From NCBI RefSeq assembly GCF_004342585.1, contig NZ_SLZQ01000006.1, positions 124,001-188,000 on the forward strand: a DNA stretch of 64,000 nt, written 5' to 3'. Every line of letters begins with the position of its first letter. Positions within the stretch are counted from its first letter, which is position 1. A model generated the notes under the pieces. The model was given only the letters and a program-made list of their open reading frames with translations, was not told where the DNA came from and made no database searches. The position numbers were made by a program, and so were the translations under genes. Origin of the DNA: Paucimonas lemoignei (lineage in GTDB: Bacteria > Pseudomonadota > Gammaproteobacteria > Burkholderiales > Burkholderiaceae_D). Positions 52,565 through 62,917 of the stretch are shown piece by piece.

Positions 52565-54349
52565 TCAGCCATTCAGCGTCGCCGTCACCTTCAGCACTTC
52601 ATCGACAGTCGTCGCTCCTTCCACAATCTTCAGCGCCCCGGCAATCCGCAAGGGCTTCATGCCATCCTCGATGCTTTGCCGGCGCAGTTCGTGAATATCC
52701 GTCTGTTCCTGGATCATGCTCGAGAATGTCTGGCTCACCGTCAGCAATTCGTAAAGACCGGTACGGCCCTTGAAACCGGTCTGGCGGCATTCCGGGCAGC
52801 CGATGGGGCGGTACACGACTTGAGGTTTGGGCAGGTGCCATCCGTCCGTCAAGTTATTCCAGATGTCGTCCGACACGCTGCCATCGGGCGCCTTGCAATG
52901 CGGGCACAGGGTACGTACCAGGCGCTGCGCCATGATGCCGATCAGCGTCGCTTCCAGCAGGTAGTAGGGCACGCCGAGTTCCAGCAGGCGCATCACTGCC
53001 GCCGGCGCATCGTTGGTATGCAGTGTGGAGAGCACGAGATGGCCGGTCAGCGCAGCCTGGATCGCCATTTCCGCGGTTTCCAGGTCGCGGATTTCGCCGA
53101 TCATGATGATGTCCGGATCCTGGCGCATCAGCGCTCGCACGCCATCGGCGAACGACAGGTCGATGCCATGCTGGACCTGCATCTGGTTGAAGGACGCTTC
53201 CACCATCTCGATCGGGTCTTCCACCGTGCAGACGTTCACCTCCGACGTCGCCATCGCCTTGAGCGTGGTGTAAAGCGTGGTGGTCTTGCCGGAGCCGGTC
53301 GGCCCGGTCACAAGGATGATGCCGTGCGGCCGCTTGGTCAGCGCATCCCAGCGCAACGCGTCGTCTGGCGGGAAGCCCAATTCCGGCAGCGTCTTGACCA
53401 CCACCTCGGGGTCGAAGATACGCATCACCATTTTTTCGCCAAACGCCGTGGGCAGGGTGGAGAGGCGCAGTTCGATCTCCTGGCCGCCCGGCGTCTTGGT
53501 CTTGATGCGGCCATCGAGCGGCCGGCGTTTCTCGATCACGTCCATGCGCCCGAGCAGCTTGATGCGCGCAGTCATGGCAATCATCACGACGGCCGGCACC
53601 TGGTAAACCTGGTGCAGGATGCCGTCGATGCGGAAGCGGATCACGGCGAAATCGCGCTTTGGCTCCAGATGAATGTCGGAGGCGCGTTGGTCGAAGGCAT
53701 ACTGCCACAGCCAGTCGACGATATTGATGATGTGCTGGTCATTGGCGTCCATGTGCTTGTTGGCGGCGCCCATTTCGACCAGCTGTTCGAAATTGTTGCG
53801 CAGGGCGACGTCCTGTCCGGTGGACTTGTTGGCGCCCTTGATGGACTTGGCCAGCGTGAAAAACTGCGAAGTGTACTGCGCGATGTCGAGCGGATTGGCG
53901 ATGACCAGTTTCACCTTGCGGCGCGTGACTTTTTCGATCTCGGCCTGCCATTCCGACATGGACGGCGTGGCGCTGGCGATGGTCAGTTCGGTCGGGCTCA
54001 GTTCCACCGGCAGAATATTGAAGCGCGTTGCATAGGTGGCCGACATGACATCGGCCACCTTGGTGAAATCGATCTTCAGCGGGTCGATGCGGAGGAATGG
54101 CAAATTCAATTTACCTGCCATCCATTCGCTCAGCAGATCTAGCGTCATCATCCGGTGCGGCGGCTTGGCCGACTTCAGCTTGATCTGCGCCAGCGCGGTC
54201 AGCACATGCGTGCCCGCCGGCGCATTGTTGAGGATGGCGAGCGCTTGGGTGTAGCGAGCCTTCGCATCGGCTTTATCGACGATGCCGTCTTCCAGCAGCC
54301 AGTTGAATATCTGTTTCAGGTCCAGAGGTTTATGCGCTTCTTTGATCAT
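52565..54349 (-). CDS. GspE/PulE/PilB-family secretion ATPase
   Basis: Traffic ATPase of 594 residues. The N-terminal ~160 residues are a MshEN/GSPII_E N-domain-like region. The C-terminal ATPase has Walker A GPTGSGKTTTLYTTL, the Asp-box/Walker B region LMRQDPDIIMIGEIRDLETAEMA, the His box HLVLSTLHTNDAP, and a zinc-binding Cys tetrad (CPHCKAP, CPECRQTG). Such enzymes power type II secretion or type IV pilus assembly. None of the partner genes (gspF, pilC) is nearby, so this is an orphan. Its stop abuts the stop of the epimerase-like gene. Confidence 0.91.
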   Translation of the reverse strand: MIKEAHKPLDLKQIFNWLLEDGIVDKADAKARYTQALAILNNAPAGTHVLTALAQIKLKSAKPPHRMMTLDLLSEWMAGKLNLPFLRIDPLKIDFTKVADVMSATYATRFNILPVELSPTELTIASATPSMSEWQAEIEKVTRRKVKLVIANPLDIAQYTSQFFTLAKSIKGANKSTGQDVALRNNFEQLVEMGAANKHMDANDQHIINIVDWLWQYAFDQRASDIHLEPKRDFAVIRFRIDGILHQVYQVPAVVMIAMTARIKLLGRMDVIEKRRPLDGRIKTKTPGGQEIELRLSTLPTAFGEKMVMRIFDPEVVVKTLPELGFPPDDALRWDALTKRPHGIILVTGPTGSGKTTTLYTTLKAMATSEVNVCTVEDPIEMVEASFNQMQVQHGIDLSFADGVRALMRQDPDIIMIGEIRDLETAEMAIQAALTGHLVLSTLHTNDAPAAVMRLLELGVPYYLLEATLIGIMAQRLVRTLCPHCKAPDGSVSDDIWNNLTDGWHLPKPQVVYRPIGCPECRQTGFKGRTGLYELLTVSQTFSSMIQEQTDIHELRRQSIEDGMKPLRIAGALKIVEGATTVDEVLKVTATLNG

Positions 54350-54471
54350 CTTGCCAGGCTTGTCGATTAACGGTGCTGAATGGTGCCGAACGGCGCTGCC
54401 GAGGCAGCCCTTCAGACGGCTAGCGTAACAGTTGCCCGGCGGCTTGGCAAAGCAAGCGCAAGCGGATGTCG

Positions 54472-55293
54472 TCAGCTTGCCGCAGCCCGCAAGCCATTGA
54501 CCCAGGACTTGGCGGGCAACTTGGTGCTTTCCTTGATTTCCACCGCGCGCTCGTAAAGCCAGGCGAAGTCCAGCGCCGGCGCGCGCTTGAATGCCAGCGC
54601 GATCACATTCCCTTCATGGACTTCCGGCAGGCAGAGCACGGAGTCGAAGGCAAAACGCATGGCCTTGAGGTTCTTGGCGTAACTCGGATGGTCGCCAAAC
54701 AGGTTGACCGTCATGATGCCGTCTTCGGCGAGGCTGGCGGCGCAGGCCTGGTAAAACTCCGGGGTATCCAGCACCGGGCCGCGCGCGGTGGCATCATACA
54801 AATCCACCTGCAGGGCATCGATGGTGCCGGCGACGCCAGGGTCGGTGATGTAATCCATGGCATCCATTTCAATCACCGACAGCCGCTCGTCATTCGGCGG
54901 CAGCTTGAACATCGACTCGCAGATGGCGATCACCGACGGATTGAGTTCGACCGCCGTGATCTGCGCGTCGGGGAACTGGCGGTAGCTGAATTTCGTCAGG
55001 GCGCCGGTGCCTAGCCCAAGCTGGACGATGTGCCGCGGCTGGTCGATGAAAAGCATCCAGGCCATCATTTGCTGGGCGTACTCCAGTTCGAGCCAGTCAG
55101 GCTTACGGATGCGCATGGCGCCTTGCACCCATTCCGTGCCGAAGTGGAGAAAGCGCACGCCATCCTGTTCCGAAAGCGTCACGGGGGCGAACTTGGGTTT
55201 GCGTGCGGCGGGCTTGGAGGAGCCTGCGGCCTTGCTGCCTGGCCCTTCCTTGCGGTTGGCCTGGGCTTCGATGGATTTACGTCGGATTAACAT
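54472..55293 (-). CDS. Spermidine-synthase-like/SAM-dependent methyltransferase-fold protein
   Basis: A 273-residue cytoplasmic protein with a Rossmann-like core: IVQLGLGTGALTKFSYRQFP, ITAVELNPSVIAICES, SVIEMDAMDYI and IDALQVDLYDATARGPVLDT. This resembles spermidine synthases and related proteins, but lacks a clear polyamine-synthase signature, so the substrate is unclear. The first ~40 residues are basic and unfolded. No good ribosome-binding site was found at the ATG at 55293 or at the upstream GTG at 55317. Lies between the GspE-like gene and a DUF1275 gene transcribed the other way. Confidence 0.78.
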   Translation of the reverse strand: MLIRRKSIEAQANRKEGPGSKAAGSSKPAARKPKFAPVTLSEQDGVRFLHFGTEWVQGAMRIRKPDWLELEYAQQMMAWMLFIDQPRHIVQLGLGTGALTKFSYRQFPDAQITAVELNPSVIAICESMFKLPPNDERLSVIEMDAMDYITDPGVAGTIDALQVDLYDATARGPVLDTPEFYQACAASLAEDGIMTVNLFGDHPSYAKNLKAMRFAFDSVLCLPEVHEGNVIALAFKRAPALDFAWLYERAVEIKESTKLPAKSWVNGLRAAAS

Positions 55294-55468
55294 ATCTGCA
55301 ATGAGGATGAGTGCCACGCCGGGTTATGCCTGGCGACCGCGGCATTATAGCTGCGCACGGCAAGGCGGCGTGCCGAAATCTGCGGGCGATCCTCGCAAGG
55401 CACGCCGGATTGGCGGTACACTTGGGGGCAATCGGTTCCCATGCCCTTGTGGATTTGCCTATTTCGCC

Positions 55469-56242
55469 ATGCCTGTTCAATTTCTGCGCCAGCTGACCGG
55501 CCGTAACCGTACGCGGCGCGCCAACCGCCAGCTCGGCATCGCGCTGGCCTTCGTCGCCGGCGCCGTCAATGCGGGCGGTTTCCTCGCCATCAAGCAGTAC
55601 ACCTCGCACATGACCGGGATCGTCTCCTCGGTTGCCGACAACCTGATTCTCGGGAACGGCTTGCTGGCATTGGCGGGATTGAGTGCGCTGCTGGCGTTCA
55701 TGGCCGGAGCGGCAACGACAGCCATCATGATCAATTGGGCAAGACATCGGAAGATGCATAGCGAGTATGCACTGTCGCTGGCCCTGGAAGCGGCCTTGCT
55801 GCTGGCGTTCGGTCTGCTGGGCGCCAACCTGAAAGCACTGGTGGCAGTGTTCGTGCCGACTACGGTGCTGCTGCTGTGCTACATCATGGGGCTGCAAAAT
55901 GCCGTCGTGACCAAGATATCGCGCGCCGAAATCCGCACCACGCACGTCACCGGGATCGTTACCGACCTGGGGATCGAGCTGGGCAAGCTCTTATACTGGA
56001 ACCGGCATCACGATGAAAAATCCGACCAGTACGTGGCGGCCGATCGCGACCGGCTGTTTATACACGGCGCGATCCTGGGGATGTTTTTTGCCGGCGGCGT
56101 GGCGGGGGCCTACGGTTTCAAGGCGATCGGCTTTTCCGTCACCGTGCCGCTGGCGCTGTTGCTGCTGCTGTTTGCCATCATTCCCATCCTCGACGATATC
56201 TCGCTGATATCGTCGCTGTACCAGCGCCACCATCGCCGATGA
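55469..56242 (+). CDS. DUF1275 (YoaK-like) integral membrane protein
   Basis: A 257-residue polytopic membrane protein with about six hydrophobic segments. Conserved-looking features include FVAGAVNAGGFLAIKQYTSHMTGIVSSVAD in the first two segments, ALEAALLLAFGLLGANL, and GLQNAVVTKISRAEIRTTHVTG, matching the DUF1275/YoaK family. Function unknown. The ATG at 55469 gives a normal length; the frame further upstream lies over the opposite-strand gene. Ends seven bases before the next convergent gene's stop. Confidence 0.9.
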   Translation: MPVQFLRQLTGRNRTRRANRQLGIALAFVAGAVNAGGFLAIKQYTSHMTGIVSSVADNLILGNGLLALAGLSALLAFMAGAATTAIMINWARHRKMHSEYALSLALEAALLLAFGLLGANLKALVAVFVPTTVLLLCYIMGLQNAVVTKISRAEIRTTHVTGIVTDLGIELGKLLYWNRHHDEKSDQYVAADRDRLFIHGAILGMFFAGGVAGAYGFKAIGFSVTVPLALLLLLFAIIPILDDISLISSLYQRHHRR

Positions 56243-56248
56243 AACGCC

Positions 56249-59209
56249 TCAGTGCAAATCCTTGAAGGTCGAGGAATCGTTCATCTGCGGCATCCGGTTG
56301 ATGCGCGACCAATGGCCGCTCAGCATCAACTGCTCGAACTTTTCCGCCGGGACGGGCGGGCTGAACAGGAAGCCCTGCACGCTGGTGCAATCGCGCGCCT
56401 TGAGGTAGGCAAGCTGCTCGGCGGTTTCCACGCCTCCCGCCGAGACATGGATGCCCAGTTCGTGCGCCAGGCTGATGATGGCGGTGGCGATCGCGGAATC
56501 CTGGCGGCGATGCGGGAGATGCTGCACGAATGCCTTGTCGATCTTGAGGCCATCCACCTCGAATTCCTTCAGGTCGATCAGGGCCACCGTGCCGGTGCCG
56601 TAATTGTCGATGATGATATGCACACCTTCGTTGCGCAGCCTGACCAGCTGCTCCTTGATTTGCGGATGGGTGGCGAACAGCGATGCCGTGACCTCCAGTT
56701 CCAGGCATGAGGGGTCGAGGCCGGTTTCGCTCAACACCGGCAGGATGCTGCCGACGAATTCGGGATCGCTGAACTGGCGGGCCGAGCAGTTCAGTGAAAT
56801 CCTCATGGGAGACATTCCTTTGTCCAGCCATTGTTTCGCTTGCCTGCAAGCCTGCCGTAGCGCCCATTCGCCGATCTTGACGATCAATCCGCTTTCTTCG
56901 GCAAGATCGAGAAATTCACCCGGCAGCACCATTTCCATTTCATCGGGCTGCCAGCGCAGCAAGGCTTCCACCGTGGTGATCTTCCAGCTCGTCAGATCGA
57001 TCTGCGGCTGGTAATAGAGGGAGAACTTCTTCCTTTCCAGGGCTTCACGCAATGCCTGTTCGCGGTTCTTTTTCCAGTCCTTTTCCTCCGACAGCGCGAC
57101 CGTATAGCACTTGAAGGTGCCTCGGCCGGCGCTCTTGGCCTGGTATAGCGCGAGGTCGGCATGCTTGACCAGATCGACGGCGTTTTTTGCATCGGTCGGG
57201 AAGGAACTGATGCCGATGCTGGTGCCGATGATGATCTCATTGCCTTCGAGCTGATAGGGTCGGGAGAGCTCATGGACGAGCTTTTTTGCCAAGGTCATGG
57301 CGGCGGCGGGCTGCGTGGCATTGGTCTGGATGACGATGAATTCGTCGCCGCCCAGCCGGGCGACCGTATCGGTTTCGCGCACCGTGGAAAGAATGCGCGT
57401 CGAGACTTCCTTCAGAAGCAGGTCGCCGACATGGTGGCCGAAAGTGTCGTTGACGTATTTGAAGCGGTCCAGGTCCATCATCAGCACCGCCAGCGGAATG
57501 TGCGTGCGTTCGGAGTGGGCGATGGCATGATGCAGCTGGTTGCTGAAATGGACGCGGTTGGCAAGGCCCGTCAGCATGTCGTGATTGGCCAGGAATTGCG
57601 TCTGTTCCTCGGCCAGCCTTGCCGCGGTCTGGTCGCGCATGACCTTGACGAAGCCGCGCAGGCTGCCGTCTTCGTTCCGCAAGGGCATCATCACGCCATT
57701 CGCCCAGAAGCGCGTGCCATCCTTGCGCATATGCCAGCGGACATCCTCGGCGCGGCCTGCCTTTTCGGCGGAGTGCATTTCTTGTCTGATTCTTCCTGTG
57801 TCGCGGTCTTCCGGCGTGAAAAAATCCTCCATCGAACGGCCGATCGCTTCCTGCGCCGGCATCCCTAATATTTGCTCTGCACCAGGATTCCAGCTGGTGA
57901 TGGCGCCGTCCCGATCCATCACGACGATGGCGAAATCGATCGTGGTTTCAACCAGCAAGCGGTAATTTTCCTGCGATTCGCGCAAGGCCCTTTCCGTCCG
58001 CACGGTTTGCGTGATATCGGTGTGGGTTTGCAGGTAACGCCACGGAATGCCTTCCTTTAATTCGAGCGCCCATTGGCTGAGAACGATGATTTCCCGGTCA
58101 TCCCGGGCGCGCTGCCTGACTTCGCCTTGCCAGCGCCGCTGTTCATGCACGATCGCCTTGATCTCGGCAAGCGGAATGGGATAACTGGTTTGTAGCAGCT
58201 CGTTGTAATTGCACCCGAGCGCCTCTTCACGGCTGATGCCGTACAAATTTTCGGCGCGGTGATTCCAGAACGTGATGATGTCATCCATGTCGCTGGTAAT
58301 GATGGCATCGTGCGAAAGTTCCAGGAGACTGACGCGCTTGTGCAGCACATGCGCCTGCTGGCGCAATTCATTTTCCCTGCGGCGCAACTCCGAGATATCG
58401 TGGAGGACGACGATGCCGCCGATAGGATTGCCGTCGTCATCGGTAAGCGGGCGGGCATTGATGCTGACCCAGCCATCCTCACTAAGGTTTTCATGCCGCA
58501 CAAGCGCATGGATTCCCTGCACGTGTTCACCGTGCAGGGCGCGCACCATGGGGCGTTGGCTATCCGTGAAAGGAACGTGCGTGTCGGGGTGCAGGAGTGA
58601 ATACTGATGGTATGTCTGATCCGGCTTGGCATCAGTCGGCGGCAGATTCAGCAGACGCTGGGCCGCCGGATTGACCAGTATTAATTTCCCGCTCATGTCA
58701 GCGACGGCGACGGCATCCGGCATGCAATCGAGGATGGCGCGGGTGAGTCCTGCATGCTGGTTGAATCGCTGCTCCAGCGCTTTGCTGCGCGACAGATCAC
58801 GCAATGAGGCGGAAAACAGGATATGGCCATCCTGCCGGATCGGCGTAATGGCAAGCTCGGCCGGGAATTCGCTGCCATCCTTGCGGCATGCCGGCACCTC
58901 CACGCGCCGGCCCGACATCTTCTGTTCGCCCGTATGGAGGTAGCGCTGCATTCCCTTTAGATGGGCGTCCCGATAGCGTTTCGGGATAATGGTGTCCGTC
59001 AAAGGCCTGCCAAGCACCTCATGGCGTTTCCAGCCAAAGAGGTGTTCAGCCTGCTGGCTCCATTCGAGGATAAGGCTATGCTCGTCGATCGCGACGAAGG
59101 CATCGAGCGCGTTATCCAGGATAAGGCGATACAGCTGAGAGTCCTGGGAGACTTCCGGGAGTAGATGCATGTATGCCGCGCATATCGTGGAAGAATACCG
59201 GTATGACAT
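56249..59209 (-). CDS. Four-PAS GGDEF-EAL cyclic-di-GMP protein with altered EAL domain
   Basis: Cytoplasmic protein of 986 residues without membrane segments. Four PAS domains (about 25-135, 155-275, 290-405, 415-535) are followed by GGDEF (about 545-705) with an intact RLGGDEFIV signature and an EAL domain (about 715-975). The EAL motif itself is intact (VEALLRW), but the DDFGTG loop reads IDNYGTG and the later AEGVE reads SAGGVE, replacing a metal-ligand Asp and the catalytic Glu. The E-x-T-E motif reads EVTAS. It is therefore probably a diguanylate cyclase with a non-catalytic EAL domain. Starts ATG 59209 or 59170; neither has a good ribosome-binding site. Confidence 0.93.
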   Translation of the reverse strand: MSYRYSSTICAAYMHLLPEVSQDSQLYRLILDNALDAFVAIDEHSLILEWSQQAEHLFGWKRHEVLGRPLTDTIIPKRYRDAHLKGMQRYLHTGEQKMSGRRVEVPACRKDGSEFPAELAITPIRQDGHILFSASLRDLSRSKALEQRFNQHAGLTRAILDCMPDAVAVADMSGKLILVNPAAQRLLNLPPTDAKPDQTYHQYSLLHPDTHVPFTDSQRPMVRALHGEHVQGIHALVRHENLSEDGWVSINARPLTDDDGNPIGGIVVLHDISELRRRENELRQQAHVLHKRVSLLELSHDAIITSDMDDIITFWNHRAENLYGISREEALGCNYNELLQTSYPIPLAEIKAIVHEQRRWQGEVRQRARDDREIIVLSQWALELKEGIPWRYLQTHTDITQTVRTERALRESQENYRLLVETTIDFAIVVMDRDGAITSWNPGAEQILGMPAQEAIGRSMEDFFTPEDRDTGRIRQEMHSAEKAGRAEDVRWHMRKDGTRFWANGVMMPLRNEDGSLRGFVKVMRDQTAARLAEEQTQFLANHDMLTGLANRVHFSNQLHHAIAHSERTHIPLAVLMMDLDRFKYVNDTFGHHVGDLLLKEVSTRILSTVRETDTVARLGGDEFIVIQTNATQPAAAMTLAKKLVHELSRPYQLEGNEIIIGTSIGISSFPTDAKNAVDLVKHADLALYQAKSAGRGTFKCYTVALSEEKDWKKNREQALREALERKKFSLYYQPQIDLTSWKITTVEALLRWQPDEMEMVLPGEFLDLAEESGLIVKIGEWALRQACRQAKQWLDKGMSPMRISLNCSARQFSDPEFVGSILPVLSETGLDPSCLELEVTASLFATHPQIKEQLVRLRNEGVHIIIDNYGTGTVALIDLKEFEVDGLKIDKAFVQHLPHRRQDSAIATAIISLAHELGIHVSAGGVETAEQLAYLKARDCTSVQGFLFSPPVPAEKFEQLMLSGHWSRINRMPQMNDSSTFKDLH

Positions 59210-59314
59210 GCCATTGCATTGTTGGTTTCTTTAATGTCTTGAAACCGCACGTGTAGAGGAGAGGGTACATTTGGCTTGCAGGCAAGCTTGATTGACGGAA
59301 TATTTGCGACATCC

Positions 59315-59348
59315 GGAAAAGAAAAGGCCCGGAAGCTATCCGAGCCTT
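59315..59348 (-). terminator. Intrinsic terminator of htpG
   Basis: On the minus strand, AAGGCTCGGA and TCCGGGCCTT (complements at 59339-59348 and 59324-59333) pair over ten positions with one G-U, followed by TTCTTTTCC. Confidence 0.85.
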
Positions 59349-59371
59349 GCAACGTCATAGCAAACCGCTGA

Positions 59372-61285
59372 TTATTTTTCTGCCATGTCGAGCAGCATCT
59401 GGTTGAGCCGCTTGACGAAGCCTGCCGGGTCGGCGAGCGTGCCGCCTTCGGCCAGCATGGCCTGGTCGAACAGGATATGCGACCAGTCGTCGAAGCGCGC
59501 TTCCTCGTACTTCAGGCGCTGCACCAGCGGGTGATCCGGATTGATTTCGAGGATGGGCTTGGATTCCGGCGCCTTCTGGCCGGCCGCTTTCAGCATGCGC
59601 ACCAGGTTACCCGACAGTTCGTTCTCATCCGCCACCAGGCATGCCGGCGAATCGGTCAAACGGAAAGTGACGCGCACATCCTTGGCTTGCTCGGTCAGCG
59701 TGGCCTTCATCTTCTCGACCAGGTCCTTGTACGAGGCTTCGGTTTCCTCGTGCTGCTTCTTCTCGGCGTCGTCTTCCAGCTTGCCGAGGTCGAGGTCGCC
59801 CTTGGCCACCGAGACCAGTTCCCTGCCATCGAAGTCCTGCAGGAAGGACAGCATCCATTCATCGACGCGATCGGTCAGCAGCAGCACCTCGACGCCTTTT
59901 TTCTTGAAGATTTCCAGGTGCGGGCTGTTTTTCGCAGCAGCATACGATTCGCCGGTGACGTAATAAATCTTGTCCTGGCCTTCCTTCATGCGCTTGATGT
60001 AATCGTCGAAGGAGACGTTCTGGACGTCGCTATCGTTATGAGTCGAGGCGAAGCGCAGCAGCTTGGCGATGCGCTCCTTGTTGGTGGCATCCTCGCCGAT
60101 ACCTTCCTTGAGCACCTGGCCGAACTCGGTCCAGAAGCTGGCGTATTTGTCCTTTTGCTCCTGTTCCTCGGACGTCGCCATTTCTTCCAGCATCGACAGC
60201 ACGCGCTTGGTCGAGCCTTCGCGGATCACGCGCACGTCGCGCGACTCTTGCAGGATTTCGCGCGAGACGTTCAGCGGCAGGTCGCTTGAATCGATCACGC
60301 CTTTCACGAAGCGCAGGTAGACCGGCATGAGCTGCTCGGCATCGTCCATGATGAAGACGCGCTTCACGTACAGCTTGATGCCGCCGCGCTTGTTGCGGTC
60401 CCACAGGTCGAAGGGGGCATGCGCCGGGATGTACAGCAATTGAGTGTATTCGCTGCGGCCTTCGACACGGTTGTGGGTGTAGGCCAGCGGCGGTTGGAAG
60501 TCGTGCGAGATATGCTTGTAGAATTCCTCGTACTGTTCCTTGGTGATGTCGGTCTTGCTGCGTGCCCACAGCGCGCTGGCCTGGTTGACGGTTTCCAGCT
60601 CGTCCTTCAGCACGGTTGCCTTTTTCTCTTCATCCCATTCCTCTTTCTGCATCTGGATCGGCAGCGAGATATGGTCGGAATAGCGGCGGATGATGGATTT
60701 GAGCTTATACGACGACAGGAACTCGTCTTCGCCCTCGCGCAGGTGCAGGATGATGTCGGTGCCGCGGCTTGGCTTGTCGATGGCTTCCACGCTGAAGTCA
60801 CCTTCGCCGGTGGATTCCCAGCGCACGCCTTGTGCCGCTGACAGGCCGGCGCGGCGCGATTCGACCGTGATGCGGTCGGCGACGATGAAGGCGGAGTAGA
60901 AGCCCACGCCGAACTGGCCGATCAGGGCGGCGTCCTTCTGCTGGTCGCCGGATAATTTCGAGAAAAATTCCTTGGTGCCCGACTTGGCGATGGTGCCCAG
61001 ATGCTCGATCGCCTCATCGCGGCTCATGCCGATGCCATTGTCGGAAATCGTGATGGTACGCTTGTCTTTGTCGAAGACGACCTTGATTTTCAGGTCAGGG
61101 TCGCTTTCATACAGCGCGGCATTGTTGATGCCTTCGAAGCGCAGCTTGTCGGCAGCGTCCGAGGCGTTCGAGATAAGTTCTCGCAGGAAAATTTCTTTAT
61201 TCGAGTACAGGGAATGGATCATCAGCTGCAAGAGCTGCTTGACCTCGGCTTGGAATCCCAGCGTTTGTTTTTCGGCTACGGCCAT
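59372..61285 (-). CDS. htpG: Molecular chaperone HtpG (Hsp90)
   Basis: Homodimeric ATP-dependent chaperone of 637 residues, the usual length. N-terminal ATP-site motifs are [31 protein letters not shown], and [16 protein letters not shown]. The middle domain has [30 protein letters not shown], and the C-terminal dimerisation part ends [19 protein letters not shown]. Starts [20 protein letters not shown] with GAGGAAA upstream. Heat-shock regulation is expected, though no promoter boxes were assigned. Confidence 0.97.
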   Translation of the reverse strand: MAVAEKQTLGFQAEVKQLLQLMIHSLYSNKEIFLRELISNASDAADKLRFEGINNAALYESDPDLKIKVVFDKDKRTITISDNGIGMSRDEAIEHLGTIAKSGTKEFFSKLSGDQQKDAALIGQFGVGFYSAFIVADRITVESRRAGLSAAQGVRWESTGEGDFSVEAIDKPSRGTDIILHLREGEDEFLSSYKLKSIIRRYSDHISLPIQMQKEEWDEEKKATVLKDELETVNQASALWARSKTDITKEQYEEFYKHISHDFQPPLAYTHNRVEGRSEYTQLLYIPAHAPFDLWDRNKRGGIKLYVKRVFIMDDAEQLMPVYLRFVKGVIDSSDLPLNVSREILQESRDVRVIREGSTKRVLSMLEEMATSEEQEQKDKYASFWTEFGQVLKEGIGEDATNKERIAKLLRFASTHNDSDVQNVSFDDYIKRMKEGQDKIYYVTGESYAAAKNSPHLEIFKKKGVEVLLLTDRVDEWMLSFLQDFDGRELVSVAKGDLDLGKLEDDAEKKQHEETEASYKDLVEKMKATLTEQAKDVRVTFRLTDSPACLVADENELSGNLVRMLKAAGQKAPESKPILEINPDHPLVQRLKYEEARFDDWSHILFDQAMLAEGGTLADPAGFVKRLNQMLLDMAEK

Positions 61286-61450
61286 TTTTTCCTCAAAGCT
61301 CGGTTAAAGGTTGGTACATCGATTAAAAACGGGCAGGCTGCGGCGATTTGCCGGCACGGGCCTTTGCATCCCAAACCGGCAGCATATCAGGCACTTTCAA
61401 GTGCAAGCCATCCATGATTTTTGGGCAAAATGGGGATGGAACAGCCGATT

Positions 61451-62917
61451 TCAAGCCCCCGCCAGCGCCTGCTCGAAAAAGCGCCAGAATGCCGGATCCG
61501 ACAGCGCGGCGACATTGAAGCGCATGCGCGAGGAGGGTAGCTGGTGCGGCGAAAACAGGCTCCCCGGCGCCAGCAGCCAGCCCTCGGCCATCGCCAGTTC
61601 GGTCAGCCTGTTGGCGTCGCGCCGGGTGTCGGTCCAGACGAACATGCCGACCGGTGCGCTGTCGGCGGTGTCGAGCCCGATCCGGTCGAGCTGGCGCAGG
61701 GTGCGGTCACGGGCACGCTCCAGCTTGCCGCGCAGGCGCTCGATATGCTTGCGGTAATGGCCTTCCGAAAGCACCTTGTAGACCACCCGCTCGCCGACTT
61801 CGCTGCAGGTCAGCGACGACAGGATTTTGCGGTCGGCCAGCGCGCGCGCCAGCTCCGTGGAGGCGGCGATGAAGCCGACGCGCAGGTTGGCCGCCAGGGT
61901 CTTGGAAAATCCGCCCAGGTAGATCACCCGCTGCAACTGGTCGAGCGCGGCGATCCGCGTGGCAGGCTGCACGGCGCTACCCGGATGCATGTCGCAGTAA
62001 ATGTCATCCTCGACGATGTAAAAGCCGTATTGTTCGGCGATCTTCAGAATCTGGAATGCCTTGGGCGAGGAGAGCGAACCGGAGGTCGGATTGTGCAGCA
62101 CCGAATTGGTCACGAACAGCTTGGGACGGTGCTGCGCCGCCAGTTCGGCGAGCTTGGTCACGTCCGGGCCATCCTGGGTGCGCGGGATGCCGATCACCCT
62201 GGCGCCCAGCATGGCGAACGAGCCGAACATCAGGAACCACGCCGGATCGTCGACGAATACCGTGTCGCCCGGCTGCAGGAAGTGGCGTGCCACCAGGTCG
62301 AGCGCCTGGGTTACTCCCGAGGTCGTGAGGATCTGTTCCGGTGTGGCCGAGATTTCCAGCTCGGCCAGCTTCAGTTGCAATTGCTGTCGCAGCGGCAGAA
62401 AGCCCTGCGGACCGCCGTACTGCAGCAGGGCATTCGGCGCTTGCCTGCTGATCGAGCGCAGCGCATTGGCAACCAGTTCGGCATCCAGCAATTCATTCGG
62501 CAGCAGGCCCGATCCGGGCATTTTCTGCGGCGGTAATTGCCGGAACATGTTCCGCGCCAGCCAGACCACGTCGATCTGGTTGCCGGCTGTTTCTTCCGGT
62601 TTGGATAGCGCTGCATTGATCAGCGGCGCGCGCTCGCGCACATAAAACCCCGAGCCGCGGCGCGATTCCAGGTGGCCGCTGGCGACCAGCCTGTCATAGG
62701 CTTCCACCACCGTAAAGCGCGAAACGCCATGCTGGTCGGCGAACTGCCGGATCGACGGCAGGCGCGTGCCGCTGCGCAGCAGGCGGTCATCGATCCGGCT
62801 TGCCAGCGCCTGGACGATCTGTTCCACCAGCCGCAGGCCGGATGCGCGTGAAAACAATGGAGCAGTGGGCTGCGCGGAAGAGTTTGCAAATGTAGGAATG
62901 GAAACTGTATTGGTCAT
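61451..62917 (-). CDS. MocR-type GntR regulator with aminotransferase domain
   Basis: A 488-residue regulator. Residues ~25-95 hold a GntR winged helix (RLPSIRQFADQHGVSRFTVVEAYDRLVASGHLES) followed by a fold-type I aminotransferase domain. The PLP lysine is in IYLGGFSKTLAANLRVGF. MocR proteins use PLP or an aminated ligand as effector. It is divergent from the LysE-type exporter gene across about 100 bases containing paired repeats, so it probably controls that gene. PdxR-, GabR- and EhuR-type relatives exist; the ligand here is unknown. Ends ALSDPAFWRFFEQALAGA. Confidence 0.92.
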   Translation of the reverse strand: MTNTVSIPTFANSSAQPTAPLFSRASGLRLVEQIVQALASRIDDRLLRSGTRLPSIRQFADQHGVSRFTVVEAYDRLVASGHLESRRGSGFYVRERAPLINAALSKPEETAGNQIDVVWLARNMFRQLPPQKMPGSGLLPNELLDAELVANALRSISRQAPNALLQYGGPQGFLPLRQQLQLKLAELEISATPEQILTTSGVTQALDLVARHFLQPGDTVFVDDPAWFLMFGSFAMLGARVIGIPRTQDGPDVTKLAELAAQHRPKLFVTNSVLHNPTSGSLSSPKAFQILKIAEQYGFYIVEDDIYCDMHPGSAVQPATRIAALDQLQRVIYLGGFSKTLAANLRVGFIAASTELARALADRKILSSLTCSEVGERVVYKVLSEGHYRKHIERLRGKLERARDRTLRQLDRIGLDTADSAPVGMFVWTDTRRDANRLTELAMAEGWLLAPGSLFSPHQLPSSRMRFNVAALSDPAFWRFFEQALAGA

